In this document: positions 47,467 to 56,004 of the stretch, in pieces
How the letters are laid out: the number at the start of each line of letters is the position of its first letter
How positions within the stretch are numbered: position 1 is the stretch's first letter
DNA from: Lachnospiraceae bacterium
GTDB lineage: Bacteria > Bacillota > Clostridia > Lachnospirales > Lachnospiraceae
NCBI GenBank assembly: GCA_022794255.1
Contig: JAAWEL010000030.1
Coordinates: 1-56,217, forward strand
Length of the DNA stretch: 56,217 nt
Reading direction: 5' to 3'
Notes under the pieces: model-generated
What the model was told of the DNA's origin: nothing
Database searches by the model: none
What the model saw: only the letters and a program-made list of their open reading frames with translations
Position numbers and translations under genes: made by a program

Positions 47467-48249
47467 TCACCGCTTATTGTAAACGGCAGGTCTCTTTTCC
47501 AGGAATGCATAGACTGCCTCCTCAAAATCACATTCCCGGCTTAAGGCTGCCATCTCCTCGGATTCGTCCTGGAAAAATTCATCCATCATCCCATAGAAAT
47601 ATTTATAAATCAGCCTTTTTTGTGCTGCGATTGCCCTTGCGGACTTGTTTGCCAGCTTCCCCGCAAAAGCATAAGCAGTCTCAGCCAGCTTCTCTTCTTC
47701 AGCCAGTATGGACGCCAGGCCGATTCTTACCGCCTCTTCTCCCTTTACCGGCTCCCCGGTCATCATAATTTTTGATGCCTTATCCACCCCCACCAGCTTG
47801 GTAAGGGTGAGAATGCTTCCTGTGTCTCCGCAGAGTCCCATATTCACAAATGCCATTACCATCTTGGTAGACGGGGTGACAATGCGGTAGTCACAGGCCA
47901 GTGCGCAACTGAGCCCGGCTCCTGCTGCTGCTCCGTTTATCATGGCAATCACTGGCTTGGGGCACTGACGGATCGCCTTGGCCATCTGCCCTGCGTATAC
48001 AAGATTTTCCGCCTGAAGATAGGTCTTTGATTCAATCAACTCCTTAAAACGCTGAATATCTCCGCCAGCGGAAAAGAATCTGCCCTTTCCTGTAATAACA
48101 ATCGCTCCTGTCCCCTGGTCATTTCCCAATTCCTCCATATAATCACGGATCTGACCATAAGACTCTGTGGCAAAGGCATTTGCAAATTCCGGTCTGTTCA
48201 ATGTTAATGTAGCTACTCGTCCTTCTTTTGTCATCTCAACAACTGCCAT
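47467..48249 (-). CDS. Enoyl-CoA hydratase/isomerase family protein (CaiD-like)
   Basis: A 260-residue crotonase-fold enzyme. The first oxyanion-hole segment is GKGRFFSAGGDIQRFKE (near 55-70) and the second is MINGAAAGAGLSCALACDYRI (near 105-125). The usual catalytic acid region reads FVNMGLCGDTGSILTLTKLVG, with Asp where many hydratases carry Glu. It may hydrate, dehydrate or isomerise the enoyl-CoA. ATG 48249 has GAGGAGG eight bases upstream; the upstream in-frame ATGs overlap the neighbouring gene. Confidence 0.9.
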   Translation of the reverse strand: MAVVEMTKEGRVATLTLNRPEFANAFATESYGQIRDYMEELGNDQGTGAIVITGKGRFFSAGGDIQRFKELIESKTYLQAENLVYAGQMAKAIRQCPKPVIAMINGAAAGAGLSCALACDYRIVTPSTKMVMAFVNMGLCGDTGSILTLTKLVGVDKASKIMMTGEPVKGEEAVRIGLASILAEEEKLAETAYAFAGKLANKSARAIAAQKRLIYKYFYGMMDEFFQDESEEMAALSRECDFEEAVYAFLEKRPAVYNKR

Positions 48250-48274
48250 GGTAAAATCCTCCTCTTCCATGCTT

Positions 48275-49441
48275 TTATAATATTCCAAATTCCTTTAAGA
48301 CCCTCTCTGTGTCTGCTCCCAGTTCTGGCGCTGCCTCAAAATCATTGTGTCCAAAGCTTCTGAACTGTACGCAGGGATTGGCAAGAGTAACCTTTTTTCC
48401 TGACGGGTAAGTGTGTTCGTACAAGAAATGATTATCCAGCGCCTGCTTACTGCTATGCAGATCCTTGATGTGGCTTAAGATGGTATGAACTACATTGGCC
48501 TCGGTCAGCGCCTTGTCCACCTCCTTCGAGTCACAGAGCAGGGCACGCTTTTCCATCTCGAGTACAGCATCCTTCCGGTTCTGGGGATCTAAGGTGGCCT
48601 GTCTGGAATTGAATCTGGGATTATCAATAAGATCTTCGCAATTCCACGCCTTACAGAATTTGGCCCAGTCGCGGTCATAATTTTCCACCACGCACAGCAT
48701 CCATTTTCCGTCTTTTGTCTTTAAGGGCACTCCCATGGGACTTCCCTGATAGCGGTCTCTGGGCCACTGATAGCCGTACTGCGTTCCCGTGCTCATCATG
48801 GCCATGGCCCAGACCGCTGTTCCGTAAAGGCTGACACAAACACAGTCACCCCTGCCTGTTTTCGTCTTGTTATACAGAGCGGTTCCGATTGCCCCTGCCA
48901 GGATGGTTCCGCAGCAGGAATCTGCGATTCCCATGGGTATGTATACCGGATATCCACCTTCCACTGGCACGCTCATATCCTGCAAAAATCCGGAATTAGC
49001 CCAGAATGCTATGCTGTCAAAACCAGAGTCATTAGCCTTATCTCCTTTTTCGCCGTAGGCTGACAAAAGGCCGTAAATCAGCTGAGGGCATCGGTCCTTG
49101 ATGCTGTCATAGTCCACTCCCATGGATTTCAAAACGCCCGGACGATTGTTGGTGATAAACACGTCCACCTTTTCCAGAAGGAAGCGCAACTTCTCCTGAT
49201 CTTGTGGTTCCCGCATGTTCAGAACAATATCCTCTTTCCCCCCATTAAACACTTCAAAAATCGGATTCTCATCCGGCTTACAGGGATTTCCCAAAACAGG
49301 ACCAAATTTCCGGCAGGGTTCTCCTTTTGGGTTTTCCACCTTGATCACCCTGGCCCCCTGCTCGGAAAGTACACGTCCACAAGCAGGAGCAGCAAAATGT
49401 GTAGCTAACTCCACAACTGTAATCCCCTCCAATGGTTTCAT
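48275..49441 (-). CDS. Family III CoA-transferase, copy 4 (first gene of operon)
   Basis: A 388-residue enzyme, ATG 49441 after AAGGAGG. N-terminus KPLEGITVVELATHFAAPAC; catalytic Asp174 in PMGIADSCCGTILAGA. It is the shortest of the four copies and the promoter-proximal one, so it is probably the most highly expressed. In the cai operon the equivalent enzyme exchanges CoA between product and substrate. It is read divergently from etfB across a 356-base regulatory interval. Confidence 0.9.
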   Translation of the reverse strand: MKPLEGITVVELATHFAAPACGRVLSEQGARVIKVENPKGEPCRKFGPVLGNPCKPDENPIFEVFNGGKEDIVLNMREPQDQEKLRFLLEKVDVFITNNRPGVLKSMGVDYDSIKDRCPQLIYGLLSAYGEKGDKANDSGFDSIAFWANSGFLQDMSVPVEGGYPVYIPMGIADSCCGTILAGAIGTALYNKTKTGRGDCVCVSLYGTAVWAMAMMSTGTQYGYQWPRDRYQGSPMGVPLKTKDGKWMLCVVENYDRDWAKFCKAWNCEDLIDNPRFNSRQATLDPQNRKDAVLEMEKRALLCDSKEVDKALTEANVVHTILSHIKDLHSSKQALDNHFLYEHTYPSGKKVTLANPCVQFRSFGHNDFEAAPELGADTERVLKEFGIL

Positions 49442-49797
49442 CGCATTACCTCCTTCATATCATGTTTTGTCACATTATTTTTTCTTCTCTTTTTACTCAT
49501 GTTTTAATGCATGTCATCATTTTAACATTGTACATCCTACAATTCATTGGTTTTGACTACAAAAAAATGAGACTTTTATCCTTCGGCCTTTGTATCTTTA
49601 CACAAATTACCATGATTACGGATAATTTTCTTCATATTTTTAACTCTTTTGTACAATCCTACAAAGTCCCTTCGTTCAATCTATCGTTATTTTGTATACA
49701 ACGTAATTGATTTACGTTTTTAAAGCATTTATCCTTTATGATATATCGTGACAAAATCCATCACAGCTGAAACACAGCCAAAAAACGAGGTGAATTT
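49442..49797. promoter_or_regulatory. Divergent control region with three TTGTA/TACAA dyads
   Basis: No gene lies here. Dyads built from TTGTA and TACAA occur at 49528-49542 (5-base spacer), 49649-49664 (6-base spacer) and 49692-49701 (no spacer). The first stands three bases upstream of a minus-strand TAAAAT (49524-49519) that lacks a good -35, as expected for an activator-dependent promoter of the CoA-transferase operon. For etfB a weak TTGATT-N17-TATCCT (about 49708-49736) can be seen. The PucR-type regulator at 38082 is the likely binding protein, by inference. Confidence 0.5.
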
Positions 49798-50595
49798 ATG
49801 AACATTTTAGTATGTGCAAAGCAAGTGCCTGACACCACGGAGATTCGCATTGACCCGGTGCGGCATACCTTGATCCGGGATGGAGTTCCCAGTATTTTAA
49901 ATCCATTTGATTCCTATGCTCTGGAAATGGCGCTCCGGATCAAGGATGCCTGCAAGGGTAAGGTGGTAGTCCTCTCCATGGGACCTGCCCAGGCAAAAAA
50001 CATGTTAATGGAATGTCTTTCCGTGGGAGCTGACAAGGCTTACCTTTGCAGCGACCGGGTTTTTGGCGGATCAGACACCTTAGCCACCAGCTTTATCTTA
50101 AGCAATGCCATCCGAACCGTGGAAAAACTGGAAGGAGCCTTTGATTTGATCCTGTGCGGCAAGCAGGCCATTGACGGAGATACCGCCCAGGTAGGACCGG
50201 AAATTGCAGAGCATCTGAATTATCCCCAGATTACCTATGCTGTGGAGATTGCTGCCAAAGAAGATTCTGTTGTGGTAAAGCGGGAAACCGACATGGGATA
50301 TGAGCGGATCCGGGTCAAAACTCCCTGCCTTATCACAGCCACCAAACCCTCCTTTGACTTACGGTTTCCTACCTTGAAAGGGAAGCTAAATGCCAGGAAA
50401 GCAGAGATACCAGTTCTCTCCAATACAGAGATCAACTTAGACACCAATCTTACCGGCTTAAAAGGCTCTCCTACCAAGGTTAAGTCCACATTCACTCCTC
50501 CCGTAAAGGAAGGCGGCGTAATCATTCAGGAAGAGTCTGATGAAGCATCCGCCGCAAAAGCCGTCAAATTATTAAGCGAAGCTCATATTATTTGA
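49798..50595 (+). CDS. etfB: Electron transfer flavoprotein beta subunit
   Basis: A 265-residue EtfB: NILVCAKQVPDTTEIRIDP at the start, DSYALEMALRIKD, and the nucleotide-binding signature LILCGKQAIDGDTAQVGPEI (near 118-137). It pairs with EtfA to carry electrons from NADH or ferredoxin to the acyl-CoA dehydrogenase. The start follows GAGGTG. The sequence is close to that of clostridial Etfs that work with butyryl-CoA-type dehydrogenases; flavin bifurcation is possible but not shown. Confidence 0.94.
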   Translation: MNILVCAKQVPDTTEIRIDPVRHTLIRDGVPSILNPFDSYALEMALRIKDACKGKVVVLSMGPAQAKNMLMECLSVGADKAYLCSDRVFGGSDTLATSFILSNAIRTVEKLEGAFDLILCGKQAIDGDTAQVGPEIAEHLNYPQITYAVEIAAKEDSVVVKRETDMGYERIRVKTPCLITATKPSFDLRFPTLKGKLNARKAEIPVLSNTEINLDTNLTGLKGSPTKVKSTFTPPVKEGGVIIQEESDEASAAKAVKLLSEAHII

Positions 50596-50618
50596 AGATG
50601 ACCCAGGAGGAACGTGAT

Positions 50619-51617
50619 ATGAAAAACGATCTTTTAGTTTTTATTGAGACAAACCCAGACGGTACTGCCAAAAATGCCGGTCTGGAGCTCTTAAACCCAG
50701 GCAGAGATCTTGCAAGAGACCAAGGTGGAATCTTATCTGCCTTTATTATCGGATACAATACAGAGCCTGCCGTAAAAAGCGCTGCAATGTATGGAGCTAA
50801 CACCATCTATGTAGTCGATGGCCCGGAATACCAGCAATACACCACAGATGCCTATGTAAATGCCGCATATCGTCTGATCGAGGAGGTAATGCCTGCCACG
50901 GTTCTCATTGGCGCCACCGCCAATGGACGGGACATGGCCCCCCGGATCAGCTGCCGTCTGAAAACTGGTCTGACTGCTGACTGCACCAATCTGGCCATTG
51001 ATCCGGATACGAAGAAGGTGATTTGGACCCGCCCTGCCTTTGGTGGGAATCTGATGGCAAACATCCTCTGTCCGGATCATCTTCCTCAGATCGGAACCGT
51101 TCGCCCTGGGGTATTCAAAAAGCTTCCCCCTGACTCCGAAAACACTGCTCAGGTTATTCCAAAGGATATTCATGTGGCGCCGGAAGCTATCCGGACAGAA
51201 GTTCTTGAACTGATTCAGGAGGCAGCAGGGGAGCTGGTAGATTTAGAAGGTGCAGAGATCATTGTCTCCGGAGGACGGGGCGTGGGGAGTGGAGAAAACT
51301 TCTCCATCATCCGGGAACTGGCAGAGGTTCTGGGGGCAACCGTGGGAGCCTCCAGAGCTGCAGTGGACGCAGACTGGATCAGCCACTCCCACCAGGTGGG
51401 CCAAACCGGCAAGACCGTTGGCCCCAAACTCTACATTGCCTGCGGCATCAGCGGCGCCATTCAACATGTGGCCGGTATGAGCAGCAGCAAAACGATTGTG
51501 GCTATCAATAAGGATCCGGAGGCGCCGATCTTTCATGTGGCAGATTATGGGATCGTGGGGGATTTGAATGTGATTGTTCCGGTTCTCACGGAGGAAATCC
51601 GCAAGCTGAAGGCCTGA
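50619..51617 (+). CDS. etfA: Electron transfer flavoprotein alpha subunit
   Basis: A 332-residue EtfA. The N-terminal domain has PATVLIGATANGRDMAPRIS and LKTGLTADCTNLAID. The C-terminal FAD-binding domain has IIVSGGRGVGSGENFSII, VGASRAAVDADWISHSHQVG, GQTGKTVGPKLYIACGISG and AIQHVAGMSSSKTIVAINKD. There is no N-terminal ferredoxin extension like that of CarE. ATG 50619 with AGGAGG eight bases upstream is preferred over the frame's first ATG, which overlaps etfB. Confidence 0.95.
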   Translation: MKNDLLVFIETNPDGTAKNAGLELLNPGRDLARDQGGILSAFIIGYNTEPAVKSAAMYGANTIYVVDGPEYQQYTTDAYVNAAYRLIEEVMPATVLIGATANGRDMAPRISCRLKTGLTADCTNLAIDPDTKKVIWTRPAFGGNLMANILCPDHLPQIGTVRPGVFKKLPPDSENTAQVIPKDIHVAPEAIRTEVLELIQEAAGELVDLEGAEIIVSGGRGVGSGENFSIIRELAEVLGATVGASRAAVDADWISHSHQVGQTGKTVGPKLYIACGISGAIQHVAGMSSSKTIVAINKDPEAPIFHVADYGIVGDLNVIVPVLTEEIRKLKA

Positions 51618-51662
51618 CATCCGATCAAAAAGATATATTTAAATAAAAAAGGAGGAACTATT

Positions 51663-52862
51663 ATGGATTACAATGGTTACATCATTTCAGACGAACAGAA
51701 GGACATTCAGCAGATGGTGCAGGATTTTGCTGACAAACAGATCATGCCCCGGGCAGCAGAGTTTGACGTCAAGGGAGAACTTGACTGGGAATCCTACAAT
51801 AAGGCCTGCGAGATGGGACTTCTTTGTCCGGATATTCCAGAGGAATTTGGCGGCTCCGGCATGGATGCCATGACCTGCGCCATTATCCGGGAGGAACTGA
51901 TGCGGGGTGATGCCGGCTTCGGACTGACCCTTGGCACCAATGGTCTTGGCATTAAACCAATTCTCCTGGCAGGAAGCCCGGAGCAAAAACAGATGGCTGC
52001 AGACACCATTCTCAGCGACAAGCCAGGACGGGATCCCCGCTGGCCCAAGAAACGCTTTGGTTTTGCCGCATTTGCCCTGACTGAGCCGGACGCTGGTTCT
52101 GATGCAGGCGCCTGCCGTACCACCGCCGAGAAGGTTGGCAATGAATATGTAATCAATGGCAGAAAATGCTTTATCACAAATGCCTGCTATGCAGATATCT
52201 TCACTGTGATTGCCAGTGTGGACCGCAGCCTTGGCTACAAAGGTCTGACCATGTTTTTGGTGGATGCCCACGCCCCCGGAGTATCCATTGGAAAGCATGA
52301 GGACAAAATGGGAATCCGTCAGTCCGCCACCTGCGATATTATTTTTGACAATGTCCATATTCCGGAAGAAAATCTGATCGGAGAGGTGGGAAAGGGCTTT
52401 AACATTGCTATGAAAACCTTAGAGCAGGGCCGGGCTGCTATTGGCTCCTCCTGCTGCGGTATTATGCGGGCCGCCTTTGAGCTGGCTGTCAAGTATGCTC
52501 AGGAGCGCACCAGCATGGGCAAACCCATCTACAAGAACCAGGGGATCCTTTACAAGCTGGCTGACATGCAGATCGCCATCGAGACCACCCGTCAGATCGG
52601 TCTTTATGTGGCTGCCCTGGTGGATGCAAAAGACCCCAAAGCCAGTGTCATGGGCCCCATTGCCAAGTGCTACGGCTCTGATGCCCTTCAAAAGGTTGTC
52701 ACAGAGGCAGTGCAGATTCTCGGCGGCTACGGATACATGCGAGATTATCCGGCTGAGAAGCTTATGCGGGATGCCAAGATTTTCCAGATCTTTGAGGGAA
52801 CCAATGAGATTCAGAGGATGATCATCGGCAATAACGGGGTAAAAGCCAATAAGATAAAGTAA
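51663..52862 (+). CDS. Acyl-CoA dehydrogenase (CaiA/Bcd-like)
   Basis: A 399-residue FAD enzyme. It has the signature FALTEPDAGSDAGACRTTAE, then GYKGLTMFLVDAHAPGVSIG, the Arg-rich ERTSMGKPIYKNQG, and the C-terminal AVQILGGYGYMRDYPAEKL and FQIFEGTNEIQRM with the catalytic Glu at about 378. In this setting it probably reduces an enoyl-CoA using electrons from EtfAB, as CaiA and CarC do. An inserted segment (SDKPGRDPRWPKKRFG, about 120-135) is present. The gene follows etfA by 45 bases with AAAGGAGG before it. Confidence 0.93.
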   Translation: MDYNGYIISDEQKDIQQMVQDFADKQIMPRAAEFDVKGELDWESYNKACEMGLLCPDIPEEFGGSGMDAMTCAIIREELMRGDAGFGLTLGTNGLGIKPILLAGSPEQKQMAADTILSDKPGRDPRWPKKRFGFAAFALTEPDAGSDAGACRTTAEKVGNEYVINGRKCFITNACYADIFTVIASVDRSLGYKGLTMFLVDAHAPGVSIGKHEDKMGIRQSATCDIIFDNVHIPEENLIGEVGKGFNIAMKTLEQGRAAIGSSCCGIMRAAFELAVKYAQERTSMGKPIYKNQGILYKLADMQIAIETTRQIGLYVAALVDAKDPKASVMGPIAKCYGSDALQKVVTEAVQILGGYGYMRDYPAEKLMRDAKIFQIFEGTNEIQRMIIGNNGVKANKIK

Positions 52863-52870
52863 AGAGCGAA

Positions 52871-52909
52871 AAGAGCCCAGGCAGCATAAGATCGGCTGTC
52901 CGGGCTCTT
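52871..52909 (+). terminator. Terminator of the etfBA-dehydrogenase operon
   Basis: AAGAGCCCAGGCAGC pairs with GGCTGTCCGGGCTCTT (two mismatches) and is followed by TTTTC. Confidence 0.8.
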
Positions 52910-52964
52910 TTTCATTGCTATAAAGTCGGTTATATTGTCAATTATAAGAACAAAAAAGAAAAAC

Positions 52965-52991
52965 CCCTGTGTCGTGATGGGCAACACAGGG
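52965..52991 (-). terminator. Terminator of the sugar-use operon
   Basis: CCCTGTGT and ACACAGGG pair around an 11-base loop. On the minus strand the tail GGTTTTTCTTTTTTG follows, 150 bases beyond the isomerase stop. The gap 52992-53138 shows no gene. Confidence 0.75.
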
Positions 52992-53138
52992 AACGTCTTT
53001 CTTCTTTAGGAATTAAGATTCAAAAAGGGTTAAGGATTTCATTCGTTTTCTTTTATGAACTAAGTATACCACAACATTTTCCAAAATGTTTGTAAAATGA
53101 TTAAATAGATTATGAAGAAATTCTTAATTCGCCATCCT

Positions 53139-54005
53139 TTATTTTCCAGGCAGCAATTCTCCCCTCACCATCCCACAGATCCGATCCAGAGCCGGCTTAT
53201 TTGACCAGATGGCCACTTCCGGGAACTGCTTATAATTCGGCAGCATTTCCAATATCAAATAGTCATCATACCCAATCTCTCCCAAGGCCTCCGCCACCTT
53301 CACAAAATCCACATCCCCGGCAAACAAATCCACAAAAGCCCCCATCCCGGCCTGCTGCCTGCGGAAATCACAGACATGGATCTTCTTAATCCGCTCTCTA
53401 AGTATACCGATCCAGTCCTCCGGATACCCTACATACATGATATTGCCCACATCAAAATAAGCATTCACATAGGCGGATCCCACCTCGTCCAGCAGCCTCT
53501 TCATCTCCAGCGGAGACAAAAGGAACCGATTCCACACATTCTCAATCCCGATATGCACCTTCGCCTGTTCCGCAAAGGGCGCCAAAGTCCGAAACACCTC
53601 CACACACCGCTCATAGGCCTTATCATACCGGACCCGCTCCTGCCGAAGGGCAAAATCACACCCCACGTAGCCGGGAACCACCAGAATGGTATCCGCCCCC
53701 ATAAGGGCTGCACAGTGAATCTGCTTCTTCACAATCTCCAGGCCCTTTTTGCGAATCCCCGCATCCTCAGACACCAGATTATTCTCCCACAAGGACCACA
53801 CACCCACGCTGGGAATCTTAAGCCCCAGCTCTCTGGCCAGATGAGAGATACCAAGAATCTCCTTGTCCGTGCTGTCGTGTCTTAAATAGCCTCCCTGGCT
53901 CAGCACCGGCTCCACCCCGTCATATCCCGCTGCCTTGATCACCGGGAATATCTCCTCCAGCCTGGCATCCTCCGAAAAAGAAAACATGCTGAATCCTGTT
54001 TTCAT
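53139..54005 (-). CDS. TIM-barrel sugar phosphate isomerase/epimerase
   Basis: A 288-residue protein of the xylose-isomerase-like/AP endonuclease 2 fold: SEDARLEEIFPVIKAAGYDG with VEPVLS, GIENVWNRFLLSPLEMKRLL with the metal-binding Glu near 155, and DVGNIMYVG, KIHVCDFRR and LILEMLP for further ligands. It probably isomerises or epimerises a sugar or inositol intermediate. The start at 54005 follows GAGGAGG. It is read after the Gfo/Idh/MocA gene, a frequent pairing in inositol-like and rare-sugar pathways. Confidence 0.85.
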   Translation of the reverse strand: MKTGFSMFSFSEDARLEEIFPVIKAAGYDGVEPVLSQGGYLRHDSTDKEILGISHLARELGLKIPSVGVWSLWENNLVSEDAGIRKKGLEIVKKQIHCAALMGADTILVVPGYVGCDFALRQERVRYDKAYERCVEVFRTLAPFAEQAKVHIGIENVWNRFLLSPLEMKRLLDEVGSAYVNAYFDVGNIMYVGYPEDWIGILRERIKKIHVCDFRRQQAGMGAFVDLFAGDVDFVKVAEALGEIGYDDYLILEMLPNYKQFPEVAIWSNKPALDRICGMVRGELLPGK

Positions 54006-54010
54006 TTCAT

Positions 54011-55045
54011 TTACCTCCTCTCCGGCCTTTCACCAAAGCTTCTGTAGTCAACCCTTACCAACTCTCCCGTCTCTAGTGACTCTCTTAAGGCCTCTATGGT
54101 GCAAAGAACCTCCCGCACCTGCTCCATGGGAATCACATCGGAATCCCTTCCCTTCACAATACACTGGACAAAATGTTCCAGTTCAATGGTGTAGGGATCC
54201 CGCTCCTCTACGGGAAGCACAGTAGTCTTTCCCTCCTCATAGACAGCTGTTCTTCGCTGGGAGGACTCCCGGTTCTCCAGATTTGCTCCGGAACGCATTG
54301 TGTACTCATAGGTCTGATTGGTTCCTGCCAGGCGAAGCTCCATGGTAAAGGGATACCCCTTTTCCATCTCAATCACTCCCTGAGCTGAGGCAGAAAGTCC
54401 TGCGGGAAAATGCAGTGTGCTGCTGACAAAGTTCCAGCACCCCTTTTCACTCTGTTTTCCCGCCGCATATACCTTTTCTGCTTTTCCTAACATCCAGCAC
54501 AGAAAATCAATATCATGGAGATGAAGATCCAACAGGCCGCCACCACTGTTCTCAGGCCGCCTGTACCAGGGACTCCAGGCCGGATGTTCCGAAAGGCGGG
54601 CAGCATATACATAGTTTAGTTCTCCTAACTCCCCCTTCTGATACCGCCTTTTGGCCTCTACATATTCCGGCCAGAAGCGCAACACCTGCCCCACAAACAT
54701 CCGCACGCCAGCCTCTTTCACCGCTGCCATCATTCTGTCTAAAGAAGCCACAGAAAGAGTCACCGGCTTTTCACAGAAAATATGCTTCCCCCCCTTGGCG
54801 CCCAAAAGCACATATTCCTCGTGAAGATAAGTGGGCAGACAGATATCCGCCACATCAAAAGCTTCCTTTTCTGCCATTTCCTCAAAGTCCGTAAATGCAA
54901 GGCAGCCTGTCTTTGCTGCAAATTCCTCTGCCAGCTGTTTATTTTTGTCACACACTGCCACCACCTCTGCGTCCTTAATATCTCTGTACGCGGCGGCATG
55001 GCTCTGTCCCATGAATCCGGCTCCTATAATCCCTATTTTGACCAT
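54011..55045 (-). CDS. Gfo/Idh/MocA-family NAD(P)-dependent dehydrogenase
   Basis: A 344-residue oxidoreductase. The Rossmann domain has VKIGIIGAGFMGQSHAAAYR and AVCDKNKQLAEEFAAKTG; the conserved EKPVTLS (about 93-99) holds the catalytic-region Lys; GGGLLDLHLHDIDFLCWMLG (about 166-185) carries the Asp/His pair. It oxidises or reduces a cyclic sugar or inositol-type substrate. ATG 55045 with GGAGG eight bases upstream is preferred over GTG 55051. It lies between the permease and isomerase genes. Confidence 0.9.
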   Translation of the reverse strand: MVKIGIIGAGFMGQSHAAAYRDIKDAEVVAVCDKNKQLAEEFAAKTGCLAFTDFEEMAEKEAFDVADICLPTYLHEEYVLLGAKGGKHIFCEKPVTLSVASLDRMMAAVKEAGVRMFVGQVLRFWPEYVEAKRRYQKGELGELNYVYAARLSEHPAWSPWYRRPENSGGGLLDLHLHDIDFLCWMLGKAEKVYAAGKQSEKGCWNFVSSTLHFPAGLSASAQGVIEMEKGYPFTMELRLAGTNQTYEYTMRSGANLENRESSQRRTAVYEEGKTTVLPVEERDPYTIELEHFVQCIVKGRDSDVIPMEQVREVLCTIEALRESLETGELVRVDYRSFGERPERR

Positions 55046-55059
55046 GCTCACGCCTCCTC

Positions 55060-56004
55060 CTATTTTTTCTTCATATTATTGATGTTGCTGAGTACCACTG
55101 CGCTGACAATAATTCCACCGGTAATAATTGTCTGAATATAGGTCTCCACCTGCAAAATGTTCATGGCATTGCTGATCACTCCCATAAGGACACATCCCAG
55201 AAAAGCTCCGGATATAGTTCCCTTCCCCCCATCAAAGGTGACACCTCCTATAATGGCTGCTGTAAGCGCACTGGTCTCATAGCCAGCGCCTGCATTAGCT
55301 GTGATGGAATCGATCCTGGCGGAGAAAATAATCGCTGCAATGGAACAGAAAAAGCCTGCAATCCCGTAGATCAGAATCTTGTATTTTGTAACATGAATTC
55401 CTGATAAAAATGCATTCTTTTCATTCCCTCCAATGGCCACAATGCGTCTTCCAAACCGGGTTCGGTTCATCAGTACATAGGATACCACCACCATGAATAT
55501 AAGCACAAAAAGCATCACCGGAAATACATCAAACAGACGGGTTTTCCCCACAGCATTGAAGGCTCCCCCAAAGCTCATGATCCGCCCTCCGGAGATCGTC
55601 AGTGCCAGACCATAAAACACCTGACTGGTTCCCAAAGTGATAATCAGAGGAATACATTTGCTCTTGGCAATCACCGCCCCGTTCAGCAGTCCACAGGCAA
55701 TGCCCACCAGTACCCCTAAGGCCACCGCTGAAAGCACACCGCCGCCATCTCCTAAAACCCGTGCCATCACCACACCGGAAAGCACCATAATATTTCCTAT
55801 AGACAGATCGATTCCTCCTCCGATCAGCAGCATGCTCATCGCCATGGTCAGGATACCAATAACGGAAATCTGTTGAAAAATGGTAATCAGATTTTTCACC
55901 GCAATAAACCGGGGATTGATTATGGAAACCACTGCCACAATCAGTTAAATCTCCAGGGCCAGCAGAATCCGCTTGTCTTTTTTCAACATTTTCTTCTGCT
56001 TCAT
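55060..56004 (-). pseudogene. RbsC-like sugar ABC transporter permease with premature stop
   Basis: The natural start is ATG 56004, eight bases after AGGAGG. Its codons 1-19 (begin KQKKMLKKDKRILLALEI) are followed by TAA at 55947-55945. The same frame then continues without a shift as LIVAVVSIINPRFIAVKNL through a full permease (FPVMLFVLIFMVVVSYVLM, the family loop NRTRFGRRIVAIGGNEKNAF, SGIHVTKYKILIYGIAGFF and a long set of membrane helices). So a single base change, for example in a Leu codon, cut the first membrane helix. Restart at GTG 55938 would give a 292-residue protein lacking most of that helix. Nonsense mutation or sequencing error are the options. Confidence 0.75.

Noticed and set aside
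39716..49441. Bile-acid (bai) operon
   Set aside because: CoA-transferases and a CoA ligase are shared with bai, but BaiE dehydratase, the BaiCD/BaiH flavoproteins and the BaiA dehydrogenase are absent.
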